64,000 bases of DNA, from contig NZ_AP022620.1 of NCBI RefSeq assembly GCF_010731855.1, forward strand, positions 3,224,001-3,288,000, read 5' to 3'. The position numbers and the translations under genes were made by a program. How positions within the stretch are numbered: position 1 is the stretch's first letter; every line of letters begins with the position of its first letter. This DNA is from Mycolicibacterium anyangense (GTDB lineage Bacteria; Actinomycetota; Actinomycetes; Mycobacteriales; Mycobacteriaceae). A model generated the notes under the pieces. It was not told the origin of the DNA and did no database searches. It saw only the letters and a list, made by a program, of their open reading frames with translations. Positions 37,183 to 44,053 of this stretch are shown one piece after another.

Positions 37183-37256
37183 GGCCAGGGCCGGGATCGA
37201 ACCGGCGACCTTCCGCTTTTCAGGCGGACGCTCGTACCAACTGAGCTACCTGGCCG
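37183..37256 (-). tRNA. tRNA-Phe (GAA)
   Basis: A 74-base cloverleaf. The acceptor stem is GGCCAGG paired with CCTGGCC, the discriminator is A and the anticodon loop is CTGAAAA giving GAA. The T arm is GCCGGTTCGATCCCGGC. CCA is not encoded. It is the last tRNA of a three-gene minus-strand cluster and is followed by a terminator. Confidence 0.95.
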
Positions 37257-37292
37257 GAAGGCACCACGTCCAAAAGTGCCTCACCACATGCA

Positions 37293-37369
37293 TGGCGACC
37301 CTGACGGGACTCGAACCCGCGACCTCCGCCGTGACAGGGCGGCGCGCTAACCAACTGCGCCACAGGGCC
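37293..37369 (-). tRNA. tRNA-Asp (GTC)
   Basis: The acceptor stem GGCCCTG pairs with CAGGGTC, the discriminator is G and CCA is encoded (37293-37295). The anticodon loop CTGTCAC gives GTC for aspartate. The T arm carries GGGTTCGAGTCCC. It lies in the middle of the minus-strand tRNA cluster, 36 bases after the Phe gene boundary. Confidence 0.95.
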
Positions 37370-37400
37370 TTGCTGTGCCTTCACGTTTCCGTGTCGTGCG

Positions 37401-37473
37401 TACCCCCAACGGGATTCGAACCCGTGCTACCGCCGTGAAAGGGCGGCGTCCTAGGCCACTAGACGATGGGGGC
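37401..37473 (-). tRNA. tRNA-Glu (TTC)
   Basis: A 73-base gene with acceptor stem GCCCCCA pairing with TGGGGGT and discriminator A. The anticodon loop CTTTCAC gives TTC. The T arm is CGGGTTCGAATCCCG. CCA is not encoded. It is the first tRNA of the minus-strand cluster. Confidence 0.95.
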
Positions 37474-37594
37474 CCGGCCGAATCTCTTCGGGGTACTCAC
37501 AACGACTTAACGCTGGAGCGTCGTTAGCTTAGGGCACGGGGAGCCCAATCCCAAAACCAGGGCCCCAACCCGGAGGCAGTATTCTGTCCGACGC

Positions 37595-37670
37595 GCCCCT
37601 ATAGCTCAGTCGGTAGAGCTACGGACTTTTAATCCGCAGGTCCCAGGTTCGAGCCCTGGTGGGGGCACCA
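37595..37670 (+). tRNA. tRNA-Lys (TTT), integration site
   Basis: A complete cloverleaf on the plus strand: acceptor GCCCCTA pairing with TGGGGGC, discriminator A, encoded CCA (37668-37670), anticodon loop CTTTTAA giving TTT. The 3' part from 37623 on is repeated at 44054-44103, so this gene is the attachment site used by the adjacent element. Integration left the tRNA intact because the element carries the same 3' sequence. Confidence 0.95.
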
Positions 37671-37957
37671 GCAGCTCCGCCGTCGTCGTCTCCGCCACCG
37701 TCGTGACCGGAGACCGAGCGGAAGAACGTCGCAGGGTGGACGCCCAGTACATCGGCGACACGCTCAAGTTCGTCGACCGTGAACGCGTCTCGCTCACTCG
37801 TTGGCTTCAACCGCCGATTCAGTGTCGACTGCGAGATGCCGGCAGCCGAGGCAAGAGCGGACTCCTTGATACCGATGCGCGCCATTTCGACGCGAACCTC
37901 GGTCGCCACCTTCGCGCGGGCAGCCGACCGATCCGACATGTAGATGACCTTGCTCAT
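37619..37957 (-). CDS. XRE-type repressor whose 3' end spans the att core
   Basis: A 112-residue DNA-binding protein; the helix-turn-helix is at about 31-50 (KESALASAAGISQSTLNRRL) and VDELERVADVLGVHPATFF follows, typical of Cro/CI-type XRE proteins. A linker rich in Gly and Asp leads to a tail APTRARTWDLRIKSP that is simply the antisense of tRNA-Lys, and the stop TAG (37619-37621) lies in the chromosomal half of the tRNA. In the reconstructed attP the frame instead continues with 14 more residues, ending RLGAAA. The start may also be ATG 37939. It diverges from a Cro-like gene with two matching operators between them. It should maintain the silent state of the element. Confidence 0.82.
   Translation of the reverse strand: MSKVIYMSDRSAARAKVATEVRVEMARIGIKESALASAAGISQSTLNRRLKPTSERDAFTVDELERVADVLGVHPATFFRSVSGHDGGGDDDGGAAGAPTRARTWDLRIKSP
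37623..37672 (+). repeat. Left attachment site core (attL)
   Basis: Fifty bases from the anticodon arm of tRNA-Lys through its CCA end plus GC. They match 44054-44103 with one difference (G at 37653, C at 44084). The core also encodes, in antisense, the last residues of the element's repressor. Confidence 0.92.
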
Positions 37958-37990
37958 GACAGCCGATACTAGATCCACCAGTGCATAAAA

Positions 37991-38008
37991 TCACCCACAT
38001 CTGGGTGA
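37991..38008. promoter_or_regulatory. Operator 1 of the repressor/Cro switch
   Basis: TCACCCA-CATC-TGGGTGA is a perfect 7-bp inverted repeat located 34 bases upstream of the repressor start. Its centre ACCCACATCTGGGT is one base different from operator 2 at 38067-38080, so both should bind the same protein. Confidence 0.8.
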
Positions 38009-38066
38009 AACATTCACACAGGTTTGACGCTCCCAGCCATGACGAGACCAACAGGCCTTGACTTTA

Positions 38067-38080
38067 ACCCACATGTGGGT
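38067..38080. promoter_or_regulatory. Operator 2 of the repressor/Cro switch
   Basis: ACCCACATGTGGGT is a perfect 14-bp palindrome 13 bases before the Cro-like gene. It matches operator 1 and lies 74 bases from it. Occupation would block the rightward promoter of the element. Confidence 0.8.
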
Positions 38081-38093
38081 AAATTACTCTTTC

Positions 38094-38318
38094 ATGGTCG
38101 ATTCGCCGACAGGTGGGATAGCAGCTGAGGTGCGTGCCATCATGGCCCGTAACCGGATTTCACAGCAGGAAGCGGCTGACGCAGCGGGCATCTCGCAGTC
38201 ATCCATTTCGCGTCGCCTCGCAGGGGTAGCGCCGTTCACCGTGAATGAGATCTACCAAATCGCATCTCTCTGCGGCGTCGACCCGACTGACCTGCTGCCT
38301 ACGAAGGCCAGCGCGTGA
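38094..38318 (+). CDS. Cro-like XRE regulator
   Basis: A 74-residue XRE protein. The helix-turn-helix is SQQEAADAAGISQSSISRRL followed by VNEIYQIASLCGVDPTDLL. It shares the recognition-helix region AAGISQS with the divergent repressor, so both probably read the ACCCACAT operators. ATG 38094 is chosen because the longer frame would include operator 2. It is the first gene of the rightward operon of the element; the next small gene overlaps its stop codon (GTGA). Confidence 0.85.
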   Translation: MVDSPTGGIAAEVRAIMARNRISQQEAADAAGISQSSISRRLAGVAPFTVNEIYQIASLCGVDPTDLLPTKASA

Positions 38319-38473
38319 ACAGCGCGCTGGTGGCTGCCCTGTTCATCCTCATGTTGGCAGGTGGGATCGGCTTCGGTGCATCTCTAAGTCTGCGGAAGGC
38401 AAAGCCACCGCCACGTTCGGCCGACGACCGCGACATCGATGAGTGGTACGCCGATCTGTGGTGGACGCGATGA
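38315..38473 (+). CDS. Small membrane protein of the element
   Basis: A 52-residue frame with GTG start overlapping the Cro stop. It has one membrane helix (LVAALFILMLAGGIGFGASL) followed by a basic turn RKAKPPPR and an acidic/aromatic end DIDEWYADLWW. The TGA overlaps an ATG at 38470 that opens a 13-codon frame ending exactly at the start of the next gene (38511), so ribosomes could pass through the whole set by coupling. Function unknown. Confidence 0.6.
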   Translation: MNSALVAALFILMLAGGIGFGASLSLRKAKPPPRSADDRDIDEWYADLWWTR

Positions 38474-38510
38474 CGGCGCCGCGTTCAGCTGGCTCGCGGT
38501 TCGGTGGCTG

Positions 38511-38714
38511 ATGGATCCATTGGCCCTGGCTGCTCTCGGAGTGGCGGCATTGGTTTCCATCGCGTTGTCCCTCGCCAACCGTGTGCAACTGGCGGAGCGT
38601 CGTAGCCACTCGCGCGCGTACCTGCCGACGCCGGATCCGCTTGGCTCCAGTGACCTTGTCACCGCGGACGAGATGTGCACGTCGTGCCAACAACCCCGAT
38701 GCAGTTGCCGATAG
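38511..38714 (+). CDS. Small membrane protein with C-terminal cysteines
   Basis: A 67-residue protein. ATG 38511 overlaps a preceding TGA (TGATG). A membrane helix LALAALGVAALVSIALSLAN is followed by a basic region and the cysteine-rich end EMCTSCQQPRCSCR, which could bind a metal. It lies in the early operon of the element. No family recognised. Confidence 0.6.
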   Translation: MDPLALAALGVAALVSIALSLANRVQLAERRSHSRAYLPTPDPLGSSDLVTADEMCTSCQQPRCSCR

Positions 38715-38814
38715 CAGCCACACAGGCCCTTCTTCTCCACCTGAAAAAGCTGGAGGGCCGCCATGCCCGGCGACCCTCCGAAATGACACCGGTACCCAAG
38801 GTGAAAGGAACCCG

Positions 38815-39132
38815 ATGTCGTATTCCACGGTAGCCCAAGAGCCCTTTGCAATCCGCGAGGGACTCACGGGAACGCCGGGTAGCACGGTCTCTCACCCGTT
38901 CATTGACGGCATGGTCGGCGGCCAGGCTGTCGTCACCGCGTTCGAATCACTGGCACAACGCGACGACGGCGGTTCGCCGCAATGGTTTCTGGTGACCTAC
39001 CCCGACGTGGCGCACTTTGCCGGTGTCGATCACCCTGCCACGGTAGCGATCTCTGACGAAAGCCAAGCTCGCCAGTGGGTTTCGTTCATCGCTGCGTTGT
39101 GCGCCAAGGCCACCACGGCGGTGTCATCGTGA
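38815..39132 (+). CDS. Hypothetical element protein
   Basis: A 105-residue protein starting at an ATG with GAAAGGA upstream. The sequence (PFIDGMVGGQAVVTAFESLA, PQWFLVTYPDVAHFAGVDHP, ARQWVSFIAALCAKA) looks like a compact globular domain. No family recognised. The 100 bases before it (38715-38814) also contain a 44-codon frame in another phase, which I do not call. Codon use is consistent with translation. Confidence 0.65.
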   Translation: MSYSTVAQEPFAIREGLTGTPGSTVSHPFIDGMVGGQAVVTAFESLAQRDDGGSPQWFLVTYPDVAHFAGVDHPATVAISDESQARQWVSFIAALCAKATTAVSS

Positions 39133-39165
39133 CCCATTGGCAGAGCCGCGCAGCCTGCGCCGCGC

Positions 39166-39423
39166 ATGGCACCTAACGCTCCGGCTCCGCTCGTACGCCG
39201 CATGTTCGCGCTCTTTCGCGAAGGTGGGGTCGAGTGCCGCCCGCACAGGTTGGCCGTCTGCTCGTTCATCACCTGGCGCTCAGTCGAATCCACCAACGAC
39301 CTCACCGAGCGCGACGTTCGGGCGATCGGCGCCACGCTTGAGTACTGGAAAGCCTGCGGCGTAATCGAATACCGGTGCCGCCGTATCGCTAACACCTTGC
39401 AGGGGGCGGTGCCGAATGTCTGA
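39166..39423 (+). CDS. Hypothetical element protein, possibly DNA-related
   Basis: An 85-residue, mostly helical and basic protein (APLVRRMFALFREGGVECRP, TERDVRAIGATLEYWKACGV). Its stop overlaps the start of the replication-type gene by eight bases, so the two are coupled. No family recognised. The position directly before a replication gene suggests a helper or regulatory role, by inference only. Confidence 0.6.
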   Translation: MAPNAPAPLVRRMFALFREGGVECRPHRLAVCSFITWRSVESTNDLTERDVRAIGATLEYWKACGVIEYRCRRIANTLQGAVPNV

Positions 39424-40207
39424 GCGGATGACTATCACGCCCGAGCAGCGCCGACAGTGGGTGCGTCGGGTCATCGGTTGTGAGGACCTCACCGCCGCAC
39501 AGAAAGCCGTTGTGCTGGCTCTGGAGACCTTCTCTGACTACCGCGACGGTTCGAACGCCCACCCGGGGGAAGCGAACCTGGCCGAAATTTGCTGCATCAC
39601 AACACGCGCCGTCCGCAGCGCGCTGGAGCGCGGCCGCACGATCGGACTCATTCAGCAAACCGCACCAGCAAACCCGCGAGCCGCCCGAGCAGCTGTCTAT
39701 CGCATCGTCGTACCCACTTTGTTCACCGGAACGGCTGTTCCTGTTGGCAACCCCATCACCGGAACGACGCATCCTGTGAACAACTCCACCGCCGGAACGT
39801 ACAAGTCACCATCACCGGAACAGCCGTTCCTCCCACCAGAGTCATTCACCAAAAATACTGGTGTGTCACCCAACTCGGGTACGTCACCACGGGCCCACGC
39901 GGACGCACACATCGACGGGCCGCCATCACGATTCTGCGACAACCATCCGTACGGGACCAGGCACAAATGCTCCGACTGCGCCAATGCCCGAACAGCTTTC
40001 GACGCGTGGCAAACACATCGCCTCGAGCACAACGACGCTCTGGCCGCTGCCAACGATTTCGAACGGCGTCGGCGGCAGCGACTCATCGACAACTGCCCGC
40101 TGGGCTGTGACGACTTTGGACGAATCAGCGGTGTGGACTACGCCGGCAACGAAACTCTCAGGCCTTGCGATCACGGGCTATCGCTAGTGGTAGCTGCTGA
40201 TGGCTGA
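39416..40207 (+). CDS. Helix-turn-helix replication-type protein with internal repeats
   Basis: A 263-residue protein. The N-terminal 100 residues form a helix-turn-helix domain resembling phage replication initiators (LTAAQKAVVLALETFSDYRD, ANLAEICCITTRAVRSALER, IGLIQQT). A Thr/Pro-rich linker contains repeated TGTAVP/TGTTHP/AGTYKSP segments, whose DNA forms iteron-like repeats. The C-terminus has several Cys and His residues (FCDNHPYGTRHKCSDC, CPLGCDDFG) that may bind zinc. Like lambda O it may bind repeats inside its own gene as origin. Function is inferred. Confidence 0.65.
   Translation: MSERMTITPEQRRQWVRRVIGCEDLTAAQKAVVLALETFSDYRDGSNAHPGEANLAEICCITTRAVRSALERGRTIGLIQQTAPANPRAARAAVYRIVVPTLFTGTAVPVGNPITGTTHPVNNSTAGTYKSPSPEQPFLPPESFTKNTGVSPNSGTSPRAHADAHIDGPPSRFCDNHPYGTRHKCSDCANARTAFDAWQTHRLEHNDALAAANDFERRRRQRLIDNCPLGCDDFGRISGVDYAGNETLRPCDHGLSLVVAADG
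39724..39830 (+). repeat. Iteron-like repeats inside the replication-type gene
   Basis: Four copies of CACCGGAACG or a one-base variant start at 39724, 39757, 39790 and 39813, spaced 33, 33 and 23 bases (three and two helical turns). The first and last copies are part of GGAACGGCTGTTCC and its exact reverse complement GGAACAGCCGTTCC. This is a candidate replication origin. Confidence 0.6.
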
Positions 40208-40255
40208 CCGTCAGGATATTGCCGAGACTCGAGCCCAATCACCATGTGAGGGAAG

Positions 40256-40885
40256 ATGACTGCCACGACGCCGGGACGACGCCCCAACCTCACCGCCGCC
40301 GTCCACAGGCTCCGCAGCGCTATCGACCGGCTCATCACACCGACCACGGGCTACCAGAACAACGCCTACATTGAGGCCCCCGGGCTCTACACCCAACTCA
40401 AGGACGCCGTCGAACTCGGTCAACAGAGCAACACTGGTAGCGGCCGAGGATCGAAATCGCGCCCGCCGTTCTGGACCGACGCGGCCGTCCAGCTCCACAA
40501 CATCGATCTCATGATCACGGTCTGGTGTCGATCCGCCGGCACCACCGTCGTCAAACTTCGCACACTGTCGGCCAAGACATGGACCGTCGAAGACACCGCC
40601 GAAGTCCGCCGCAAGGCCGGCATCATCAATGCCTGGGCTGATGACATCGACATCCTGCTCAATCACGGCCACGTCCAATACATCTCCGCGGCCTGCCCGT
40701 GCTGTGGTGCAGCCACCGCCCAAAAACGAGACAGCGCAGGAGAACTCATCCGATCACCAGCGCTTCAAGTGATCGCCGAATACGGCTGCACCTGCCAACA
40801 ATGCGGCTACTTCTGGGCACCCGATAAGTACATCGACCTCTGCCAGCAACTGGGCCTCCCGCTCCCGGCCGGCGTCCTCGAGTAG
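40256..40885 (+). CDS. DUF7341-like phage protein with zinc ribbon
   Basis: A 209-residue protein of a type common in mycobacterial prophages (DUF7341, from memory). The N-terminal part is helical (LTAAVHRLRSAIDRLITP, PGLYTQLKDAVE), and the C-terminus has a zinc-ribbon pattern CPCCGA ... CTCQQCGYFW. A decayed partial copy of its C-terminus lies at 42310-42425. Role unknown; such genes lie near replication functions. Confidence 0.75.
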   Translation: MTATTPGRRPNLTAAVHRLRSAIDRLITPTTGYQNNAYIEAPGLYTQLKDAVELGQQSNTGSGRGSKSRPPFWTDAAVQLHNIDLMITVWCRSAGTTVVKLRTLSAKTWTVEDTAEVRRKAGIINAWADDIDILLNHGHVQYISAACPCCGAATAQKRDSAGELIRSPALQVIAEYGCTCQQCGYFWAPDKYIDLCQQLGLPLPAGVLE

Positions 40886-40920
40886 AGCCATATCGGCGGT
40901 AAGCTCCCGGCACGTCGCCG

Positions 40921-40974
40921 ATGACCGAGCCGCTATTGACACAGCCTGAATTGCCCGCCTCGCCATCAGGCTAA
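40921..40974 (+). pseudogene. Truncated start of a phage gene (first copy)
   Basis: ATG opens a 17-codon frame MTEPLLTQPELPASPSG and then stops. The same peptide start, with synonymous codon differences, appears at 43188. MTEPLLT is a usual beginning of small phage helix-turn-helix or excisionase-type genes. I read it as the 5' remnant of such a gene cut by a deletion. Confidence 0.45.
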
Positions 40975-41060
40975 GACTCGCATCTCTTCGGCGACCGGCG
41001 AGGAAGCCGATTTCGTGGGATCAGGTTCCTCCTCGGCCTGTGAAGACCGGGTGAGGGGCA

Positions 41061-41498
41061 CTACGGCGGCGTCACCGGATTGGAACACCTGACCGCGCCC
41101 GATTTGAAACCTGTGGGGTCCGCATCGCTGGCCGTCTGGTTGGCCGCATCCTGAAGAGCGCTCGCTTCGTCTGGTCCGCGGCCGCCAGTGAATCCCCCAG
41201 TACGCTGGTTGATCGCGACGGCAGCACAACCATATTCGGTCGTTGATCCCACATAGCACGGATACTTACCCGCGTTTTCTCTATTGCAAAGATCCATGGC
41301 GATCCGCACAGCTTCATCCTGGGTCCCCGCCATGCCGTATTTTATGGAAGGCTCGGGCGCGAAAGGGGCGACGACTAGGGCCACCCAATCTTCGCCGTAG
41401 GGGTCTTCAGGGCTGGCGCGCGCGAACGTGGGCGCGACGCTCCAGATCGTCACGACCGCCGCCAGTGCACCAAACTTTGCTGCGGCAATCCTGTTCAT
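41061..41498 (-). CDS. Secreted DUF4189-like protein
   Basis: A 145-residue exported protein. ATG 41498 starts a signal peptide (AAAKFGALAAVVTIWSVAPTFARA), and the mature part resembles DUF4189 (DEAVRIAMDLCNRENAGKYPC, EYGCAAVAINQRTGGF, ASALQDAANQ) with paired cysteines. The open frame continues far upstream but without a plausible protein. It lies in reverse orientation to the replication genes, as cargo of the element. A related gene is at 42426-42881. Confidence 0.75.
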   Translation of the reverse strand: MNRIAAAKFGALAAVVTIWSVAPTFARASPEDPYGEDWVALVVAPFAPEPSIKYGMAGTQDEAVRIAMDLCNRENAGKYPCYVGSTTEYGCAAVAINQRTGGFTGGRGPDEASALQDAANQTASDADPTGFKSGAVRCSNPVTPP

Positions 41499-41763
41499 GG
41501 CCTGAGAGCTTATGCCATTATGCGGCGTTACGGGAACCAGCAGCTCGGCTCCGAAGGGGTCCAGCAATTCGAAGAGGACCGCGGCGCCGATCCCGAGGCA
41601 CGCGTGCGAATCCCGGTTGTCGGCAGGTTCTGGTGGCGTAGCAACATCTTGTACGACGCGTACGTTCACGCCAAGCGCGACAGTATGGGGTAAAACCCGC
41701 ACACGAGTCGAGATCGCCCGCGAGCCTTCGGGAGGGGGCGAGTTTAGACCATTTGGGGCCGAA

Positions 41764-42195
41764 CTACTGGACGCCAGATAGATTATTCGGGCAGTAGGCC
41801 ATTGCCGCGGCGACCAAAAAAGGGGTCGCCTGATCAATGTTGAAGCCAGCATCGAGCATCCATTGCAAGGTGCCAACCTTGCCGACGGTATCGAACCTGT
41901 TGCACGCCATGTGTGCCGAGTCGAACAGGCTGCCGCGCTCCACGGTGGAAAAGAATGACCATTGTGACGACGACTGCAGCTGGGCTAGGAACACCCGGTC
42001 TTGGTCGGTGATGTCGCCGGGTCGTGTTGTGGACGTCGGCGCGGCGGTCGCCGCATCGGTGGCCGACGGACTGCTGGACGTAACCGTGACCGTCGACACC
42101 GTCGCAGGATGTTGCTCGGTTGTCGTCCCGCAACCGACCAAGCTCACTGCCGTGGCCCCGATACCGCACCAAAACGCGCCTATACGCATTCCCAT
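41764..42195 (-). CDS. Lipoprotein, DUF732-like
   Basis: A 143-residue lipoprotein. The signal segment ends in SLVGC, a lipobox with the cysteine about 20 residues from the start, followed by a Ser/Thr-rich linker and a C-terminal domain (FDSAHMACNRFDTVGKVGT, ATPFLVAAAMAYCPNN) with a Cys pair, typical of mycobacterial DUF732 proteins. ATG 42195 and 42189 are both possible. Together with the two DUF4189-like proteins it makes an exported cargo set in the element. Function unknown. Confidence 0.75.
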   Translation of the reverse strand: MGMRIGAFWCGIGATAVSLVGCGTTTEQHPATVSTVTVTSSSPSATDAATAAPTSTTRPGDITDQDRVFLAQLQSSSQWSFFSTVERGSLFDSAHMACNRFDTVGKVGTLQWMLDAGFNIDQATPFLVAAAMAYCPNNLSGVQ

Positions 42196-42309
42196 ACCCC
42201 GTCCCAGACATGCCGCTGACAATTACCTGTGAGCGGGGAGGCTACGGCACCACATTCGACTGCAGCAAGGTGGGACGACTTTCCCCGTGCTGGCGGATAA
42301 GCGCGCCGC

Positions 42310-42425
42310 GCGAGAGACCTCCGTCAGAACTCATCCGATCGCCACCGCTTCAACAATGCGGTTACTTCTGGGCACCGAACAAGTTCGTTGGCCTCTGCCA
42401 ATCACTCGACCTCCCGCTAGCGGCG
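42310..42425 (+). pseudogene. Decayed partial copy of the DUF7341-like gene
   Basis: The translation SELIRSPPLQ-QCGYFWAPNKFVGLCQSLDLPLA matches the C-terminus of the gene at 40256-40885 (ELIRSPALQ ... QCGYFWAPDKYIDLCQQLG) with a 10-codon internal deletion that removes half of the zinc ribbon. Upstream sequence is lost. It shows that a second copy of this module once existed here. Confidence 0.75.
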
Positions 42426-42881
42426 CTAGGGCGCGGAGCAATAGTAGGCCCAAATATGCCCTTCTCCATTATGGTTTAGGCGACTCAATGCATCTGCTGA
42501 AGCGGCTTCCGGTGTGGGCCCGATCCCTGCTTGGGTCATGGGATCGTCGTCGTATGCAAGTGCGATACAGCCATTTTGGGTTTGGGCGATGGTTTCGCAA
42601 GCCGAGTTGGTCGCCGCGATGCATTGGGCTATCGAGATACGGCTGGCTTCTTGCGGGCTGGATCCTCTGCCCCAGTAAAGTTCTTGAGCACTAGCAGAGG
42701 CCGATAATGCGACGTAGTCATTGCCGGGCGTGTTTGGTAGGCACGCACTCAAATCGTCGGGATTGACGTACGAACCCGGTGGGCATTGCGGTGCTGCGAC
42801 GACCGGGGTCGCATGAGCCGCTGGTGTGACCAGAAAGCCGACGGTGACCAGTGCGGTGATGATGGCAAAGCGACAAATCAC
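42426..42881 (-). CDS. Secreted DUF4189-like protein
   Basis: A protein of about 151 residues with a signal peptide (ICRFAIITALVTVGFLVTPAAHA). GTG 42881 has AGGA seven bases upstream; a TTG eight codons earlier is the other option. The mature region NDYVALSASASAQELYWGRG, EASRISIAQCIAATNSACET and QNGCIALAYDDD follows the DUF4189 pattern. It is the second DUF4189-like gene of the element and is diverged from the first, so not a recent duplication. Its stop adjoins the decayed DUF7341 copy. Confidence 0.72.
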   Translation of the reverse strand: MICRFAIITALVTVGFLVTPAAHATPVVAAPQCPPGSYVNPDDLSACLPNTPGNDYVALSASASAQELYWGRGSSPQEASRISIAQCIAATNSACETIAQTQNGCIALAYDDDPMTQAGIGPTPEAASADALSRLNHNGEGHIWAYYCSAP

Positions 42882-43411
42882 GGTTTGTCCTGTCAGGGGC
42901 TTCAAATGAGTAGGGTAGCGAAGGTTTCATCGCTCTATCATCGCCGAATACTAGCGCTCGCTGGCGGTTCACTGTGAAGGTGTTGAACTTGGACCGGATT
43001 ACATCGCGAATATCGACAGACGCCGCCGGTCCATCCACTGGGTCTGCTGCATGATGCAATGCCAGCATCGGCGGAGGATCAACCACGCCGCCGTGCGCGG
43101 GCAAAATCGATCTCGCACGGATTGGGTGCGGGTTCGCCCTAGGTAGGTTTGCCTGGGACCAAGACACAAGATCTCCGACACGCCGCGTTGACCGAACCAC
43201 TCTTGACGCAGCCAGAATTTCGTGCAAACTAGGGGGGCGCGCTACACGTGTGCCCATAGCCCGGTAGACGCAAATCCCCCAGAATTTTGGCAGCACAACG
43301 CCGGCCTGGGGTGCAGCGATTCAGCCAGATATTCCGGCGGGTCGCCAGAACTGCTCAACCACAAACACTCTCAGCGCCACGCACGAGTCGCGGGCGGGCC
43401 GATCGGCGGAT
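42882..43411. other. Gene-poor decayed stretch of the element
   Basis: I see no convincing gene in these 530 bases. A minus-strand frame through 42718-43296 has no family-like sequence and overlaps the DUF4189 gene. The short relic at 43188-43232 lies inside. The missing integrase catalytic domain would have been encoded at the right-hand end of this stretch, so it probably contains a deletion junction. Confidence 0.6.
43188..43232 (+). pseudogene. Truncated start of a phage gene (second copy)
   Basis: TTG opens MTEPLLTQPEFRAN and stops. It shares MTEPLLTQPE with the frame at 40921, with several synonymous third-base changes, which indicates that both descend from a once-translated gene. This copy follows the decayed DUF7341 copy, as the first follows the intact one. 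Confidence 0.45.
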
Positions 43412-43855
43412 TCACCACGCTAGACGCTGGGAAATGCACGGTTCCAGCCCGGCCAGAAGGGCGAGCAGGATCATGCGCCGTGTTGAAGTCCACATGCGAG
43501 TCTGCAGGAGTTTCACCACTTCAGCGTCAGTGATCGGTCGGGGCTCCCGGTCGGGTGTGCGCGGGGTGCCGACCTTGATCATGGGGTTGTCGGCGCGGCG
43601 GTCGGTCACCTGCAGCCATTTGAACCAGGCGGAGAGGTAGCTGGTGTAGGTACAGACGGTGGAGTCACCCCACTGGTATTCGTGGTCGGCGATCCATCGG
43701 ACGACACCCGGAGCGTCGATACTGATCGGTTGCACACCGGTGTCGATGTGGCACTGCCGGATGACCCGCAACCGTTCGTCGATGGTCCGGCGTGAGAGTC
43801 GTTGCGCGACTTGCCAAACCTCCCAATCAGCCAATCCGGTTGTGTGCGTCGTCAT
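43412..43855 (-). pseudogene. int: Tyrosine recombinase (integrase), C-terminal catalytic domain lost
   Basis: From ATG 43855 about 135 residues read as the N-terminal part of a phage integrase: WEVWQVAQRLSRRTIDERLR, IDAPGVVRWIADHEYQWGD, STVCTYTSYLSAWFKWLQVT, then PRPITDAEVVKLLQTRM and the first catalytic-domain helix MILLALLAGL. At the point where the first catalytic arginine segment (usually LRVxE) should begin, the sequence changes to unrelated residues and stops. R, HxxR and Tyr are all missing, so the element cannot excise itself. The gene begins 200 bases from the right attachment site and points into the element. Confidence 0.8.
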
Positions 43856-44053
43856 GGCAGGCAATATTGCGGTATTGCTGAGACGTTCCTGGCAATTATT
43901 TGACGTGTTAACTAATTTGTGACGATGCTGACGCTCACTCGTTGCGCCCGCAAGCTTCTCCCCTTCTGGCGGGTAACGGCCGTAGTTAACCACGGCCGCG
44001 TCGCGGCTCATGCCGCCGCACCTAACCGGGTAAGAAAAAAGAGCCCATTGGAA

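Noticed and set aside
37619..37670. Repressor tail RTWDLRIKSP as a real protein motif
   Set aside because: It is the antisense translation of tRNA-Lys, not a conserved domain; its value lies only in the stop position relative to the attachment core.
38697..38831. A 44-codon frame between two small element genes
   Set aside because: It overlaps both neighbours in another phase and lacks a ribosome-binding site, so support is too weak.
39724..39830. CRISPR array
   Set aside because: Repeats are only about 10 bases, lie inside a coding frame and have no unique spacers of constant size.
42718..43296. Minus-strand frame of 192 codons in the element
   Set aside because: It overlaps the secreted DUF4189 gene in another frame and has no domain-like sequence.
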